A DNA stretch of 64,000 nt from NCBI GenBank assembly GCA_030063045.1, contig JAQSEB010000165.1, positions 248,001 to 312,000 on the forward strand, read 5' to 3'. A program made the translations under genes and the position numbers. Numbering within the stretch: position 1 is the first letter of the stretch; every line of letters starts with the position of its first letter. The notes beneath the pieces are model-generated. The model searched no databases. It was not told the origin of the DNA and saw only the letters and a program-made list of their open reading frames with translations. Shown here in pieces: positions 22,201 to 32,437 of the stretch. The DNA comes from Pratylenchus scribneri. Taxonomy: Eukaryota; Nematoda; Chromadorea; Rhabditida; Pratylenchidae.

Positions 22201-25164
22201 ACACCGGCACAAAATCGATTTGCAGCTTTTCTTCCTTCTCCGCACAAAAACTGCCATCCTGATTCACCTTGACCAAGCCAAAGCCCTCCTCCGGAACAGC
22301 AAATCCATTTATGGAGAATATTAAATGAATTAAAGAGAATATGAATATGCAGTAAATTTATAGGCAAAAAAGGAGTCGACAGTTGATTGAGTTTTGGGAT
22401 TTACAATGTTTAATTTTCAATTATAACATTTAAATTCTATATAGCTATATTCAAGCACGCACCAGTGTTTTCCTTTTTTTTAATGATATAAAATTTATAA
22501 TTTTTTATACGCGAAAATTTTTAAATTTATATGTAATTTTATATGTGAATTTTAAAAAGATGAAATAAATTTAAAAGTTTATACAGTATTTATTATGTGG
22601 ATGGCTAATGCCTTGGGATTAAATCGACATGAATTATAGGATCGTTGGAAGCTATTTTATATTTTTCCGATTTGAAAACTCTCTAGTATTCCAAATTTGC
22701 TGATAAAGTGCATGAACATTTCAAAGAGAAAAAATCGGAATCCAATGTGATAAATCAGCTATGTTATGTTATGGTTGCGATAATCAAAAAAATTGAAAAT
22801 AAATTTGAATTTAAAATTTTTTGGAACAAATGTAAGTTTTTATCATCATGCATTTCAGTGTTGAAAAAACAAAAAAATGGAATTAATTAATCAACAATTT
22901 TTTCTTCCATTCTTCTTTTCCGAATCATATTGCAAATTTTATAATTCCTTAATTTTTTAAATGTTCAAAAAATAATTTTTCTTTTATAAACCTCCATTTC
23001 CATTGGCTCATTTTCGGTGCGCACTATATTATGTTATGGTTGCGATAATCAAAAAAATTGAAAATAAATTTGAATTGGAACAAATGTAAGTTTTTATTAT
23101 CATGCATTTCAGTGTTGAAAAAACAAAAAAATGGAATTAATTAATCAACAATTTTTTCTTCCATTCTTCTTTTCCGAATCATATTGCAAATTTTATAATT
23201 CCTTAATTTTTTAAATCTTCAAAAAAATAATTTTTCTTTTATAAACCTCCATTTCCATTGGCTCATTTTCGGTGCGTTGATCGACCAAATTTCCTTCTCT
23301 ATCGATTAATTGTATAAACATTTTACGGCTACCGCTACTTGGCCAAGCCATATTTTTCATCACAATTGATGAGGGGGAATCTTCGCCAAAACCATTCGAA
23401 TAAACCTAATATTTTAAAAAGCTTTCAATTTTTGCAAAAATAACTAATTTACTATAAATGAACTTTTGGCCAATATTTTTGTTTTCACTGGAAAGTTCCA
23501 AATAACTAGGCGTTTGCCCATAGTTGATTGAAGACGCCAAAGGCCGATACAAATTTCATCATCCAGTTCGTTTTTGATTCCGATAAATCTTCCGCCCAAG
23601 TCCACTTCATTTATAAACAATTGGCCGGAAAAAGGACTTGACTAAAAAATAAGAAAAATTAATAATGCTAAAAGGGAATGTGGATGTGGACCAGGGATGG
23701 GTTCGATGGCCCAAAATAAAAAATCGAAATCGAAATTTCGGAGGGTTAAAAATTTTTCGAAACCGAAAAATGAAATTTCGGAGGGTCAAAAATTTTTCGA
23801 AACCGAAAAATCGAAATTTCGGGGGGTCAAAAAATTTTTCGAAACGGAAAAACGAAATTTCGATGCCAAAAATGACCGAAAATCGACATCGAAACGAATA
23901 AATCGAAACATCGAACCCATCCCCAATGTGGACTGGGGAATATAGTAAAATTTTTTATTATTGAATAAAGGAGCTCTTTCTAGATTAAAGATATAAATTT
24001 CATGATGACTTTCTCTTTGCCAAAAAAGAACGAATGGTACATAAAAATTTCGCATCCGATCTTAAATGATTTTATAAATAATGGCAATGTGCTATGTCGA
24101 TTCCTGAATAGTACAAATGGATAAAATTGAATTTAAAAATAAAAATAATACAAATAAATTTATTAAATTATTACTAATAAAATTTTCTATTTAAATGAAC
24201 AACTTAAATAATAATTTGAAAAATATTATTTTTTTGAAATATAAAAAATTTTTTGCAGAATAAAAAGGTTTGGACTTATAATAAATTAGAAATCGAATCA
24301 TTTTGTAGATCCCATCGAGACGAATCTAATAATATATGAAAAATATCAACTTTTGGCCAAAAATTAAAGAGTTTTAAACTAAAAATCGGAAGATGGTTTA
24401 ATACTCTTCAATTTTGGGCCAACCGTATTCAATTATACACCAATCGATGCTTCTCGTTGAGATCTATAATTTGTTTTATTGTTTGAAAAGTCTTCTGATT
24501 TATAAACAAAAAAATTTTCTTCAAAAAAATATTTTTCTTATCATTTCCAGATTGTGAATTTAAATAGAATTTGAAAACATTTATTAATAATAATTTAATA
24601 AATTTATTTTTATTTTTTTAAACATTTATTAATAATAATTTAATAATTTTATTTTTATTTTTTTTAATTCTATTTTTTTCCATTTGCACTATATACACAG
24701 GAATCGCACACATTTGCACGGCCCTTTCCCCATATTCAGAAATCGACTCCGTACATAAATGGCTTTTCTTACTTCGCCGCTCGTATAAGGAGGCATCATC
24801 ACGGCATTATCTGAATGAAAAAATTTTTTATAAAACATTTATTTCTACTTTTGCACATTTCAAGATATATCATATTTTTAGACTGATGAATATTGAAAAT
24901 TTTTGACAATATTTATATATTTTTTAGAATTGAAGCATGAGAATGCCAGGATTTTTAGTTTTAGAGATGGAAACCCGGATTAAAAATAATAAAACATATT
25001 TTATTTTCCTGAACTAATATGACATCACATTAGTTTTTTTAAAAATAAATTATAAAAATTGGATCGAAAACACGAAATAAATATTTAAAAATATTATCAT
25101 TCTTTTCCTCACCGAATTCAATAAACAAGCAGATACACAACATGAAGATCAAAATTCGAATCAT
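22177..25164 (-). CDS. Putative secreted lamin-tail-domain protein
   Basis: Exons in transcript order: 25164-25113, 24810-24773, 23641-23453, 23405-23247, then a less certain last exon about 22290-22177. The first four agree in phase (1, 0, 0, 0). Exon 1 encodes a hydrophobic signal peptide (MIRILIFMLCICLFIEF). Exons 3-4 encode a whole lamin tail domain: GRFIGIKNELDD, GLWRLQ, LVIWNFP, then VYSNGFGEDSPSSIV, MAWPSSGS and LIDREGNLVDQR, matching the tail Ig-fold of nuclear lamins and nematode intermediate filaments strand for strand. No coiled-coil rod precedes it. The last exon (VPEEGFGLVKVNQDGSF) is inferred; its acceptor is weak and its stop falls in the GGCGGAATT repeat. Intron 2 contains a hAT MITE. 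A secreted stand-alone lamin tail is unusual in animals. Confidence 0.75.
22762..23275. repeat. Tandem ~250-bp duplication including the end of a lamin-tail exon
   Basis: 22762-23022 and 23029-23275 are nearly identical, starting ATGTTATGGTTGCGATAATC and ending CATTGGCTCATTTTCGGTGCG. The right copy runs into the functional lamin-tail exon 4; the left copy carries only the last ~30 coding bases of that exon, so a second donor site lies downstream of the real one. Confidence 0.85.
23692..23925. mobile_element. hAT-type MITE (234 bp) in a lamin-tail gene intron
   Basis: Ends are CAGGGATGGGTTCGATG and, on the other strand, TGGGGATGGGTTCGATG. The element is flanked by an exact 8-base duplication ATGTGGAC at 23684-23691 and 23926-23933. 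The interior is three or four copies of a ~45-base unit built around GAAATTTCGG and TTTTTCGAAACCG. No coding frame is credible. Confidence 0.9.
24262..24490. repeat. Diverged relative of the 28398-28814 element
   Basis: Shares, in inverted order around a centre, TTAAAGAGTTTTAAACTAAAA, GTAGATCCCATCGAGACG and CGATGCTTCTCGTTGAGATCT with the element at 28398-28814. Termini are eroded. It sits in intron 2 of the lamin-tail gene. Confidence 0.6.
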
Positions 25165-26939
25165 AATTAATTAACAAAATTAGACGTAGAATAATTCAAT
25201 TTAAATAATTGATGTTCTGAACAAATTAATAATTTTATTTAACAATATCGATATATTCAATTTTTGTTGGGTTAAATTTGAAATCTTTATTTTTAACTTT
25301 GTTTTTAATGTAATATAGCCGATTAGGGGGATTACGGTGGATATAGGGGGATTAAGTAGGATTAAGCCCCGAAATAGATGGGAAATTGTCCGGAGGGCCA
25401 CTAGAAGGTCGATAAAGTAGGCCAAAAGCCCTGAGAGTGCCCCGGGATTAAGCCAGATAGAGGGGGATTAAAGTAGATATAGGGGGATTAAGCCGGATTA
25501 AGCATAGTTAGGGCCTAGGGATTAGGGTTGGGGATAATAGTGTCGTTCGTTCCCCCTTTTTTCCAAAAAAATTATTTTATTTTTGATTTTATTTTTGACA
25601 AAAAATCCTATTTGCCGTACTCTATTTGCCATTTTTAATAATTTATTTACCAAATTAAATACCATCCAGAAAAAAGTATATTGGACTAGAAAAAAAGATT
25701 TTGATGTCAAAAAATATTTTCGTTTTAAGCTAATATAAATTGATTAATAATTTTCCTATTTGGTTTTTATCATAAAAGTACAACCGGGGATCATCCAGGA
25801 CTAAGATTACGATTTTTTGAGAAGAAATTTTTACAATTTTTCGAGCCGCACGCGAAAAATTTAAGCCAAAAATGGTCGAGCAACGAAAAATTTAGGCCAA
25901 AAATGGTAAATCAACGAACAAATTTCATTAAAAAAAAAATCAATTTTTTGAAATTAAATTAAAACAATTTTCATTGTATTTTTGCGTTTTTTTGCGTTAA
26001 TTTTCCCATTTTTACGCAAAAAGCAAAACGAAACGCAACAGCTAAAAAAATGGACGCAAAAACGGAAAACGCAATTGCGCCCATCCCTGTTCCCATTGGC
26101 ATATCGTATTTTTAAAAAAATTTGGATGATGCGCACAATAATTCAATACATGGAGCATATAATAAAGTGCATTTGGGAAAAAGTTTTTATATTCTCCATC
26201 TCCAAATTGCTATATTCCAATTTCCCCTTTTCCTAATAAATAAAGATAAAGGCATTCAAATGTTTTGCCTGATGAGAAAATTTTCCCAAACTTATTCCGA
26301 TTCAAATTCCCCTCATTCACCATATTTTGCCTCATCAAATTGAGTCAACTAAAAAGAACAAAGAAGAGAAAATATTTATAAATTTTGCCTCAATCCAAAT
26401 TTTTGACCACTAGCTTTTTTCATTGTCTTTTTTCTAAATAATTACGATTGAATTCTCTGAAGCCAAATGCCAATAAATTGTTTTTATTATTTTTATAAGA
26501 TCGGTTGGGAATTTCCCATTACTCCCGGTTTCCAATGGAGCGTTTTCCCGCAGCGGGATGGAAAAATAGTGTTATACCAAGATGGTGAGATATGACAAAA
26601 TACATGTAAGATTCGTGTTCTACACCCCCGATTACCCTTAAAAATGTGTTTTTGAAAAATTTTTATTTTGTGGCCGGATTCTTTACGATTGCCGAATAAA
26701 GATTCATATTTTTTAATTTAAAAAAGATAAGATAGCAAAAAGTGCAAAATTCGGATTGAAATATCACATTCTTGCTATTAATAAAATGTATTATTTTTTA
26801 TATTTTCCTCTCGTTTTTGAATGCAGAAAAAATATTTAGTAAATTGAGGTCTATAATTCATCTCAAAATTGAATAGATAGTAGAAAAATATAAAATAAAC
26901 TGATGAAAATTTATTATTATTATTTACATAAAAAATTTT
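25165..26939. other. Intergenic with G-rich repeat and transposon relics
   Basis: Holds the AGGGGGATTAAG minisatellite, a possible hAT relic ending GCGCCCATCCCTG near 26092 with CGTTTTTGCG words, a GGGAATTTCCC-family end near 26506, and a fragment of the 16378 family at about 26530-26690 (GAGATATGACAAAATAC, AGATTCGTGTTCTAC). No gene is supported. Confidence 0.5.
25316..25520. repeat. G-rich AGGGGGATTAAG minisatellite
   Basis: AGGGGGATTA-type words recur at least five times together with GCCGGATTAAG variants. One strand is strongly G-rich against an AT-rich background. Confidence 0.75.
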
Positions 26940-27101
26940 TTACCCCCCAAAAAATTGACTCACTTTTGCAAATAAACAATAGCCCAACACCATAAGTAGA
27001 GCATGAAGCTGAGGAACAATTTTAAAACAGCCGAAATTTTCACAGAGAATTTTCCAGGCATAAAAATTAGCAAATTCCCTATCAGTAAAATAGAAATTTT
27101 C
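26940..27101 (-). pseudogene. Broken copy of chemoreceptor exon 1
   Basis: Reads LLIGNLLIFMPG then VKISAVLKLFLS, closely matching exon 1 of the chemoreceptor at 18761-21220. It has lost six bases in the loop and one base at the LSLHALL position, which shifts the frame, although the GTGAGT donor at its end survives. The homology stops abruptly where the 31-bp array begins. Confidence 0.8.
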
Positions 27102-28062
27102 GGGAAAATGTTCGCCAAGTTTTATTCCTTTCCGGAAAATATTTGTCAAGTTTTATTTCTTTCCGAAAAATGTTCGCCAAGTTTTTATTTCTTTCCGGAA
27201 AATATTCGCCAAGTTTTTCCGGAAAATGTTCGCCAAGTTTTTATTTCTTTCCGAAAAATGTTCGCCAAGTTTTTATTTCTTTCCGGAAAATATTCGCCAA
27301 GTTTTTCCGGAAAATGTTCGCCAAGTTTTTATTTCTTTCCGGAAAATGTTCGCCAAGTTTTATTTCTTTCCGGAAAATGTTCGCCAAGTTTTATTTCTTT
27401 CCGTTAAATGTCCGCCAAGTTTTATTTCTTTCCGGAAAATGTTCGCCAAGTTTTATTTCTTTCCGGAAAATGTTCGCCAAGTTTTATTATTTCTTTCCGG
27501 AAAATGTTCGCCAAGTTTTATTTCTTTCCGGAAAATGTTCGCCAAGTTTTATTTCTTTCCGGAAAATGTTCGCCAAGTTTTATTTCTTTCCGGAAAATGT
27601 TCGCCAAGTTTTTATTTCTTTCCGGAAAATGTTCGCCAAGTTTTATTATTTCTTTCCGGAAAATGTTCGCCAAGTTTTATTTCTTTCCGGAATGTTCGCC
27701 AAGTTTTATTATTTCTTTCCGGAAAATGTTCGCCAAGTTTTATTTCTTTCCGGAAAATGTTCGCCAAGTTTTTATTTCTTTCCGGAAAATGTTCGCCAAG
27801 TTTTTATTTCTTTCCGGAAAATGTTCGCCAAGTTTTATTTCTTTCCGGAAAATGTTCGCCAAGTTTTTATTTCTTTCCGGAAAATGTTCGCCAAGTTTTT
27901 ATTTCTTTCCGGAAAATGTTCGCCAAGTTTTATTATTTCTTTCCGGAAAATGTTCGCCAAGTTTTATTTCTTTCCGGAATGTTCGCCAAGTTTTATTATT
28001 TCTTTCCGGAAAATGTTCGCCAAGTTTTATTTCTTTCCGGAATGTTCGCCAAGTTTTATTAT
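27095..28062. repeat. Large 31-bp tandem array
   Basis: About thirty copies of a unit of roughly 31 bases containing TTCCGGAAAATGTTCGCC and AAGTTTTATTTCTTT, with length variants (extra T, ATT insertions, AAA deletions). All three forward frames are open for hundreds of codons only because the unit lacks stops and is not a multiple of three; these are not genes. It abuts the broken chemoreceptor exon. Confidence 0.96.
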
Positions 28063-28077
28063 TATTTTAAAATTTAC

Positions 28078-28179
28078 CTTTAAATTCCTAAATTCTTTTA
28101 GCATATTTTCTTGGCAAATCAAATCCGGCCTCAAATCAATTAAATCATCCGAAAGATGAGAAATATTTTCGTTATTCAT
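28078..28179 (-). CDS. Possible first exon of the broken receptor locus
   Basis: ATG at 28179 opens 34 codons (MNNENISHLSDDLIDLRP onward) and reaches a GTAAAT donor in phase 0 at 28077, directly before the 31-bp array. It is on the same strand as the receptor remnant beyond the array, so it may be an exon of the same dead gene or of an unrelated small gene. Confidence 0.35.
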
Positions 28180-29385
28180 AATAAATTAAAAATCACTTTA
28201 GGTTGGATGATCTAAAAAATGGATTTTGAATTTTTATATTATTTTGAAAAATGAGAATATTAAATTTTAAGAAAGAGACTTTTGCGTATAATTTACTATG
28301 TTTTTTTTTAAGAAAAATTACTTTTATTTTACATTTTTTTTTAATTTTCAAAAAAATTATTTAGGCACTTTTTATAGGATATTATCGAATTTATTACCGT
28401 CCGTGGTCATCTCCACAAAAGACAAAGGGCTCTGCAAATATGGGCATGTCCACAAATTCTGCAAATATAAGTTTTTGACTTCTAATAAATCAGAAACCGG
28501 TTTTTAACCCTACAAACCTTATACCAATTTGTAGATCTCATCGAGACGCATCGATTGGTATATATTTTGTCATGGTTTGGTCCAAAATTAAAGAGTTTTA
28601 AACCAAAAACGTAAAATATGGTTTAAATGGTTTAACTCTTTAACTTCTGGAATATTTTCTATACCATTCGATGCGTCTCGATGAGATCTACAAAATCGTA
28701 TAAGGTTTGTTGGGTCTAAAACCGGTTTCTGATTAATTAGAAGTCAAAAAACTTATATTTGCAGAATTTGTGGACATGCCCATATTTGCAGAATTGTGGA
28801 GATGACCTAGCACCATTTATTACTCATCCTCATTGAATTATGGCTAAAAGAACGACCCAATTTTAAAGTTTTTCGAAAATTTAAATGAAAAAATGAATGC
28901 TGAAATGACTATTTATATTATATTAATAAATAATAAATATATTCCAAAGATTTTTCCCATATTTTTTTAGTTTTTAATCCCTCATAGAGAGTTTAAAAAT
29001 TTTAAAAAATATTTTGCCTGATGAAATTTCCCAGGCAATCAAAAAAATGTTTCTAATAAATCCTCAATAAGTTTTATGAAGCTATTCAAAATTATAATTT
29101 TATTCTACATTTCAATGCCATTCCACGTTGGCTCCCACAAATTTACAATCGCATTCAATTTAATTTGCAATTTTAATTAATATTATCTGTTTAAAAATGA
29201 TGGACAACTTTTAAGTTAGATGCAAATTTCCTTGAAATTTACAATCTTTTCCTAATCCCAATTTCAAAATTAAATAAAATTTGAGAAAATAAATTTATTG
29301 AAATGATTTTTTATTGATACATTTTTTAGCGAGACTATTTTCAATATTTTCAATTTTTTGGGAATTCACAAATAAATTACAAAAA
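28180..29385. other. Intergenic, mostly transposon
   Basis: Includes the 28398-28814 element and, at 29011-29040, a member of the TTTTGCCTRAT / AATTTCCCAG repeat family. No gene is seen. Confidence 0.45.
28398..28814. mobile_element. MITE with 9-bp target duplication (417 bp)
   Basis: Nearly palindromic: GGTCATCTCCACAA near the left end answers TTGTGGAGATGACC near the right, and inner blocks (GGGCATGTCCACAAATTC, GTAGATCTCATCGAGACGC, AAACCGG) recur inverted. ATTTATTAC occurs exactly at 28389-28397 and 28815-28823, a 9-base duplication as made by Mutator-like elements. There is no coding content. Confidence 0.85.
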
Positions 29386-29596
29386 ATGGCTCCATTATTA
29401 ACTTTACAATGTTCGGTGCATCCCGAATCAAGGGCTCTTCAAATTGGCAAATGCGACCTATTCCCATCGACTTTGTGGCAATTGTTGGGCTGAAGCATTC
29501 AAATCTTTGAAATGCCATTGTTGCGGAGATTTGCTCCGAGAATCAATGCTGAAACCAATTTGGGAATATCGCACTGATCGATACAGTCAGTTATGA
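29386..29596 (+). pseudogene. RING-like cysteine-rich frame with an apparent frameshift
   Basis: ATG at 29386 opens MAPLLTLQCSVHPESRALQI and then runs to a stop. Shifting one base after that point gives SHRLCGNCW, then KCHCCG, and a stop at 29596. The combined spacing of Cys and His is like a degenerate RING finger. Either a frameshift has killed a small gene or a short unrecognised intron is present. Confidence 0.45.
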
Positions 29597-29999
29597 AGGA
29601 ATTCCATATCATTTTGTCTAATTATTTTTATTCACTTCTATATTAAATAATTTTTTTATAAAATGTATTAATATTTTTTAATGGTCAATTTTATTCAGAT
29701 TTTTATTTAAATATTTTTTTGATATTATTAATTAATTAATTAATCTATCATTTTGGTCAAGACTTTTGCATTTTGCTTCCATTTTTCCAATTTTAATGAA
29801 AACATCCAAAAATGACAAATAAGGAATTACTTTTTGCAATGTCTCAAAATATTTAATAAATTTTACGCATTATTTATTATTCCTCAAATTTATGAAAACC
29901 ATGGATTTGTGTCCAATTTTGATGAATGATGGATCAAAATAAAAAGTTTTATGATTAGAAGAAATACTGAAAAATTTGGGGAAATTTTGAATCCCATTT

Positions 30000-30500
30000 T
30001 CTTTACAGTAATAAGATGAGAATGACCTAATTTTTAAAATCTTATTCTTATCTAAAGTCGGCATTCCCATTTTCTTGTCCAATATTTTTGCCCAATTTGC
30101 CCTGAAGGCTAATTCCCACATTTTTAAATATCTTTTTATGCAAAAATTTGCCTTTCATCATCCCCAATTTTTGCTCTGGGCCATTTTCCCATTGTATTTT
30201 TTATTATTTTTTGAATTCATCATTTGCGCGCCATTCACCCCATCCCATTTTAGTTTGTTCTTCAGCAAACCTAAGTCCATTTTTGTTCATCAACATTTTC
30301 CCCTCGGCCAATTCTTCCCCCATTTCCCCACCTTTACGTATTCATATTCCCTCAACCCCACCATTTTGCCCCGTTCCCCAATTTTCCCTGTTTTAGTGCA
30401 TTTATCTTACATTCGGGGCAAAAATCCTCAAACCATCATCCACATTTTACCCCATTTTTGTCCAACAATCATCCCAACCAATCCCGAACCATCACCCCGC
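30000..30500 (+). repeat. Dispersed ~500-bp repeat, copy 1
   Basis: Matches the complement of 50720-51290 in order: AGATGAGAATGACC, GTCGGCATTCCC, TTTGCCCAATTTGCCCTG, TTTTTTGAATTCATCATTT, and GTTCATCAACATTTTCCCC. Frames in it are rich in S, F, P and H and differ between copies by frameshifts. Confidence 0.75.
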
Positions 30501-31256
30501 CCATTACATAAAAATATAAAATGTGCCATTTTTGGTGCCTTATTGGTCATTTACAGTTCTAAATTTCAACAAAATTAATAATTTACTTTCCTATAATTTT
30601 AATTTCCTTTCCTATCAATATTTTTTCCTTCCCGGAAATTCCCTTTTTAATCTAGGTATTGGATGGTTAGGCAAATGCCTATTTTCCTGGTCTTATAATG
30701 CTATAATACGCATACAAAAGTGTTTTTAACAAAATGGTTTGTAAGTTAAAAAATGGATTTTTAAAAATTGCCTTTTTTGCCTAATTTCGGCGGGTTTCGA
30801 CTTTTCATGCCTTTTCAGCTATTTTGGATTTTTTCCTTCTAATTTATCTATTTTGCCATTTTTTGATAAATTTTTAACCAAAAATGCAATAAAAGGGAAA
30901 ATTTTTGAATTAAAATTTGATAAATAGGAAAGAAATGAACATGTCGGGATTTCATCGGAAACATAATTTCTGGTAGAAATCCCATGAAAATGGAAATTTA
31001 ATCAGGAATTCTAACAGAATCACACTTTTCCCCCGAAATTCCGAAGAAGAAGAAAAAATTTACCCTTCTGAATTCAGAATTGATTTTGATGTAAATCCTA
31101 ATGAATATTCCGTCGAATTTCAAATAAAATTAAAATTTAAGAAGAAATAAATACTTATTGAAAGCAAGTTCCCATTTCCCTAAGCATTTTTTTACCCAAA
31201 TTGCCTGCCCTTCATTTTCAATATACATTGTTCAGAGTCCATCAAATCCAATTGAA

Positions 31257-31271
31257 AATTTCTATTTTTAG
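31257..31271 (+). promoter_or_regulatory. Candidate spliced-leader acceptor for the peptide precursor
   Basis: A TATTTTTAG acceptor ends at 31271, 34 bases before the ATG at 31305. Confidence 0.25.
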
Positions 31272-31304
31272 CATAATATCAATTTAATTAATAATTATAC
31301 TAAA

Positions 31305-32437
31305 ATGAATTCTCTTCCAATTGTCGTCATCTTTTTATTGTGCATTGGATTGGCAAATTCTTTACCAATATATATGCTCAATAATCTGGATCTGGATGAA
31401 ACTACAACCATTGCAACAAGTGAGTTTATTATATAAAATGGAAAATGATAAAAGTAAAATTTATCGTTATCAATAAAGAAGGGGGAATAAAAAGCACAAA
31501 ATATGCAATTCTTTAAAAAAAATTAATAAAATTTGCAAATTTCCTAAAAATTTTATCAAAAATCATTAAAATATTTAATTTTGATTTTTTTATTTTATGC
31601 TAAAAAAAAATGCAAAAACATGCAAAATATTATCATTCTAAAATTATAAATTTTCATTGAAATCAAAGTCCTAATTATTTATTTCCGTTTTTAGCTCCCG
31701 ATCCCGAAGATGATCTGGGCCCAGCTCATAAATTGCCCACGAATTCAGTATCCTTTTTAGCTCCCGATCCCGAAGATGATCTGGTGGGCCCTGCTTACAA
31801 ATTGGCCACGGATTCACCAACCGAAAATGTAAGATCTTTGGGAAAAAATTGTATTTTACCGTAAATGCTTTTTATTCACCATGGGTTTTAAGCCCTTCAA
31901 AAATTGGGAAAATTTGGGGACTAACTCTAAAATTTGTGAACGGGATTTTATAGAGCTTTAGGAATCTAAGAAAATGCCTTAAAAATTAATTTTTAAAACA
32001 CTGTATCATTGAGCTATGGGTCTTCAAAATTTTATGGTGGGGAATTATTAGAGAGTAAGGAATTAAAAGTGCATTTACGCTAATTGATAGTTAATTGTCT
32101 CCCGATATAAAAAACACAAATATTTCTTCTGAAATAATAGGGTGATTTTATGCCTTTACTTTTGCCCTTAAATTGATCATGTTTGAAATATATGGTAGTA
32201 GATCTTAACCAATCTTAAGGAAAATTTTTTTTGGGTCCTTTCACTTTAGGTATGTTTAAAATTTGAAGACAAATAATTGACAAAAATTGATTAAAGCAAA
32301 AATTCTTTAAGATTGTGCCTACTCAATACCGTACGAACAGTTTGCATAAACGTGGAGCTGCAAATTTTGAGGACATATTAGAAGGCATTGATTGCTTCTT
32401 TTTTTCTGGGAAGTTATTGAAGAGTGCTGATTGCTGA
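31305..32437 (+). CDS. Putative secreted peptide precursor with tandem 22-residue repeats
   Basis: Exons 31305-31419, 31695-31828 and 32312-32437 agree in phase (1, 0) and give 124 residues. Exon 1 is a clear signal peptide (MNSLPIVVIFLLCIGLANS). Exon 2 has two copies of a PDPEDDL-GPA-KL-T unit. Exon 3 carries a dibasic LHKRGAANFEDILEG site and two cysteines before the stop. If the third exon were skipped the frame would instead end at 31861-31863. The duplicated 66-base unit includes the TTTTTAG splice acceptor itself, so an isoform starting at 31761 would be in frame with one repeat. I do not recognise the family; a processed peptide or small effector fits the layout. Confidence 0.7.

Larger units (their letters stand above)
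29597..31304. other. Intergenic, with a dispersed repeat copy
   Basis: A ~500-base block at 30000-30500 is repeated in inverted orientation at 50720-51290. The rest is AT-rich. A T/C-rich 167-codon frame at 30075-30578 lies inside the repeat and is not accepted as a gene. Confidence 0.45.

Noticed and set aside
23665..23945. Basic repetitive frames (KFRRVKNFSKPKN-type)
   Set aside because: Translations of internal repeats of the hAT MITE at 23692-23925.
27003..28159. Very long overlapping open frames (up to 338 codons) on the plus strand
   Set aside because: They exist in all three frames because the 31-bp satellite unit has no stop codons and its length is not a multiple of three. No start context, splice or domain.
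30075..30578. 167-codon plus-strand frame
   Set aside because: Lies inside a dispersed repeat; the sister copy at 50760-51158 is frameshifted relative to it, with no sign of protein-level conservation.
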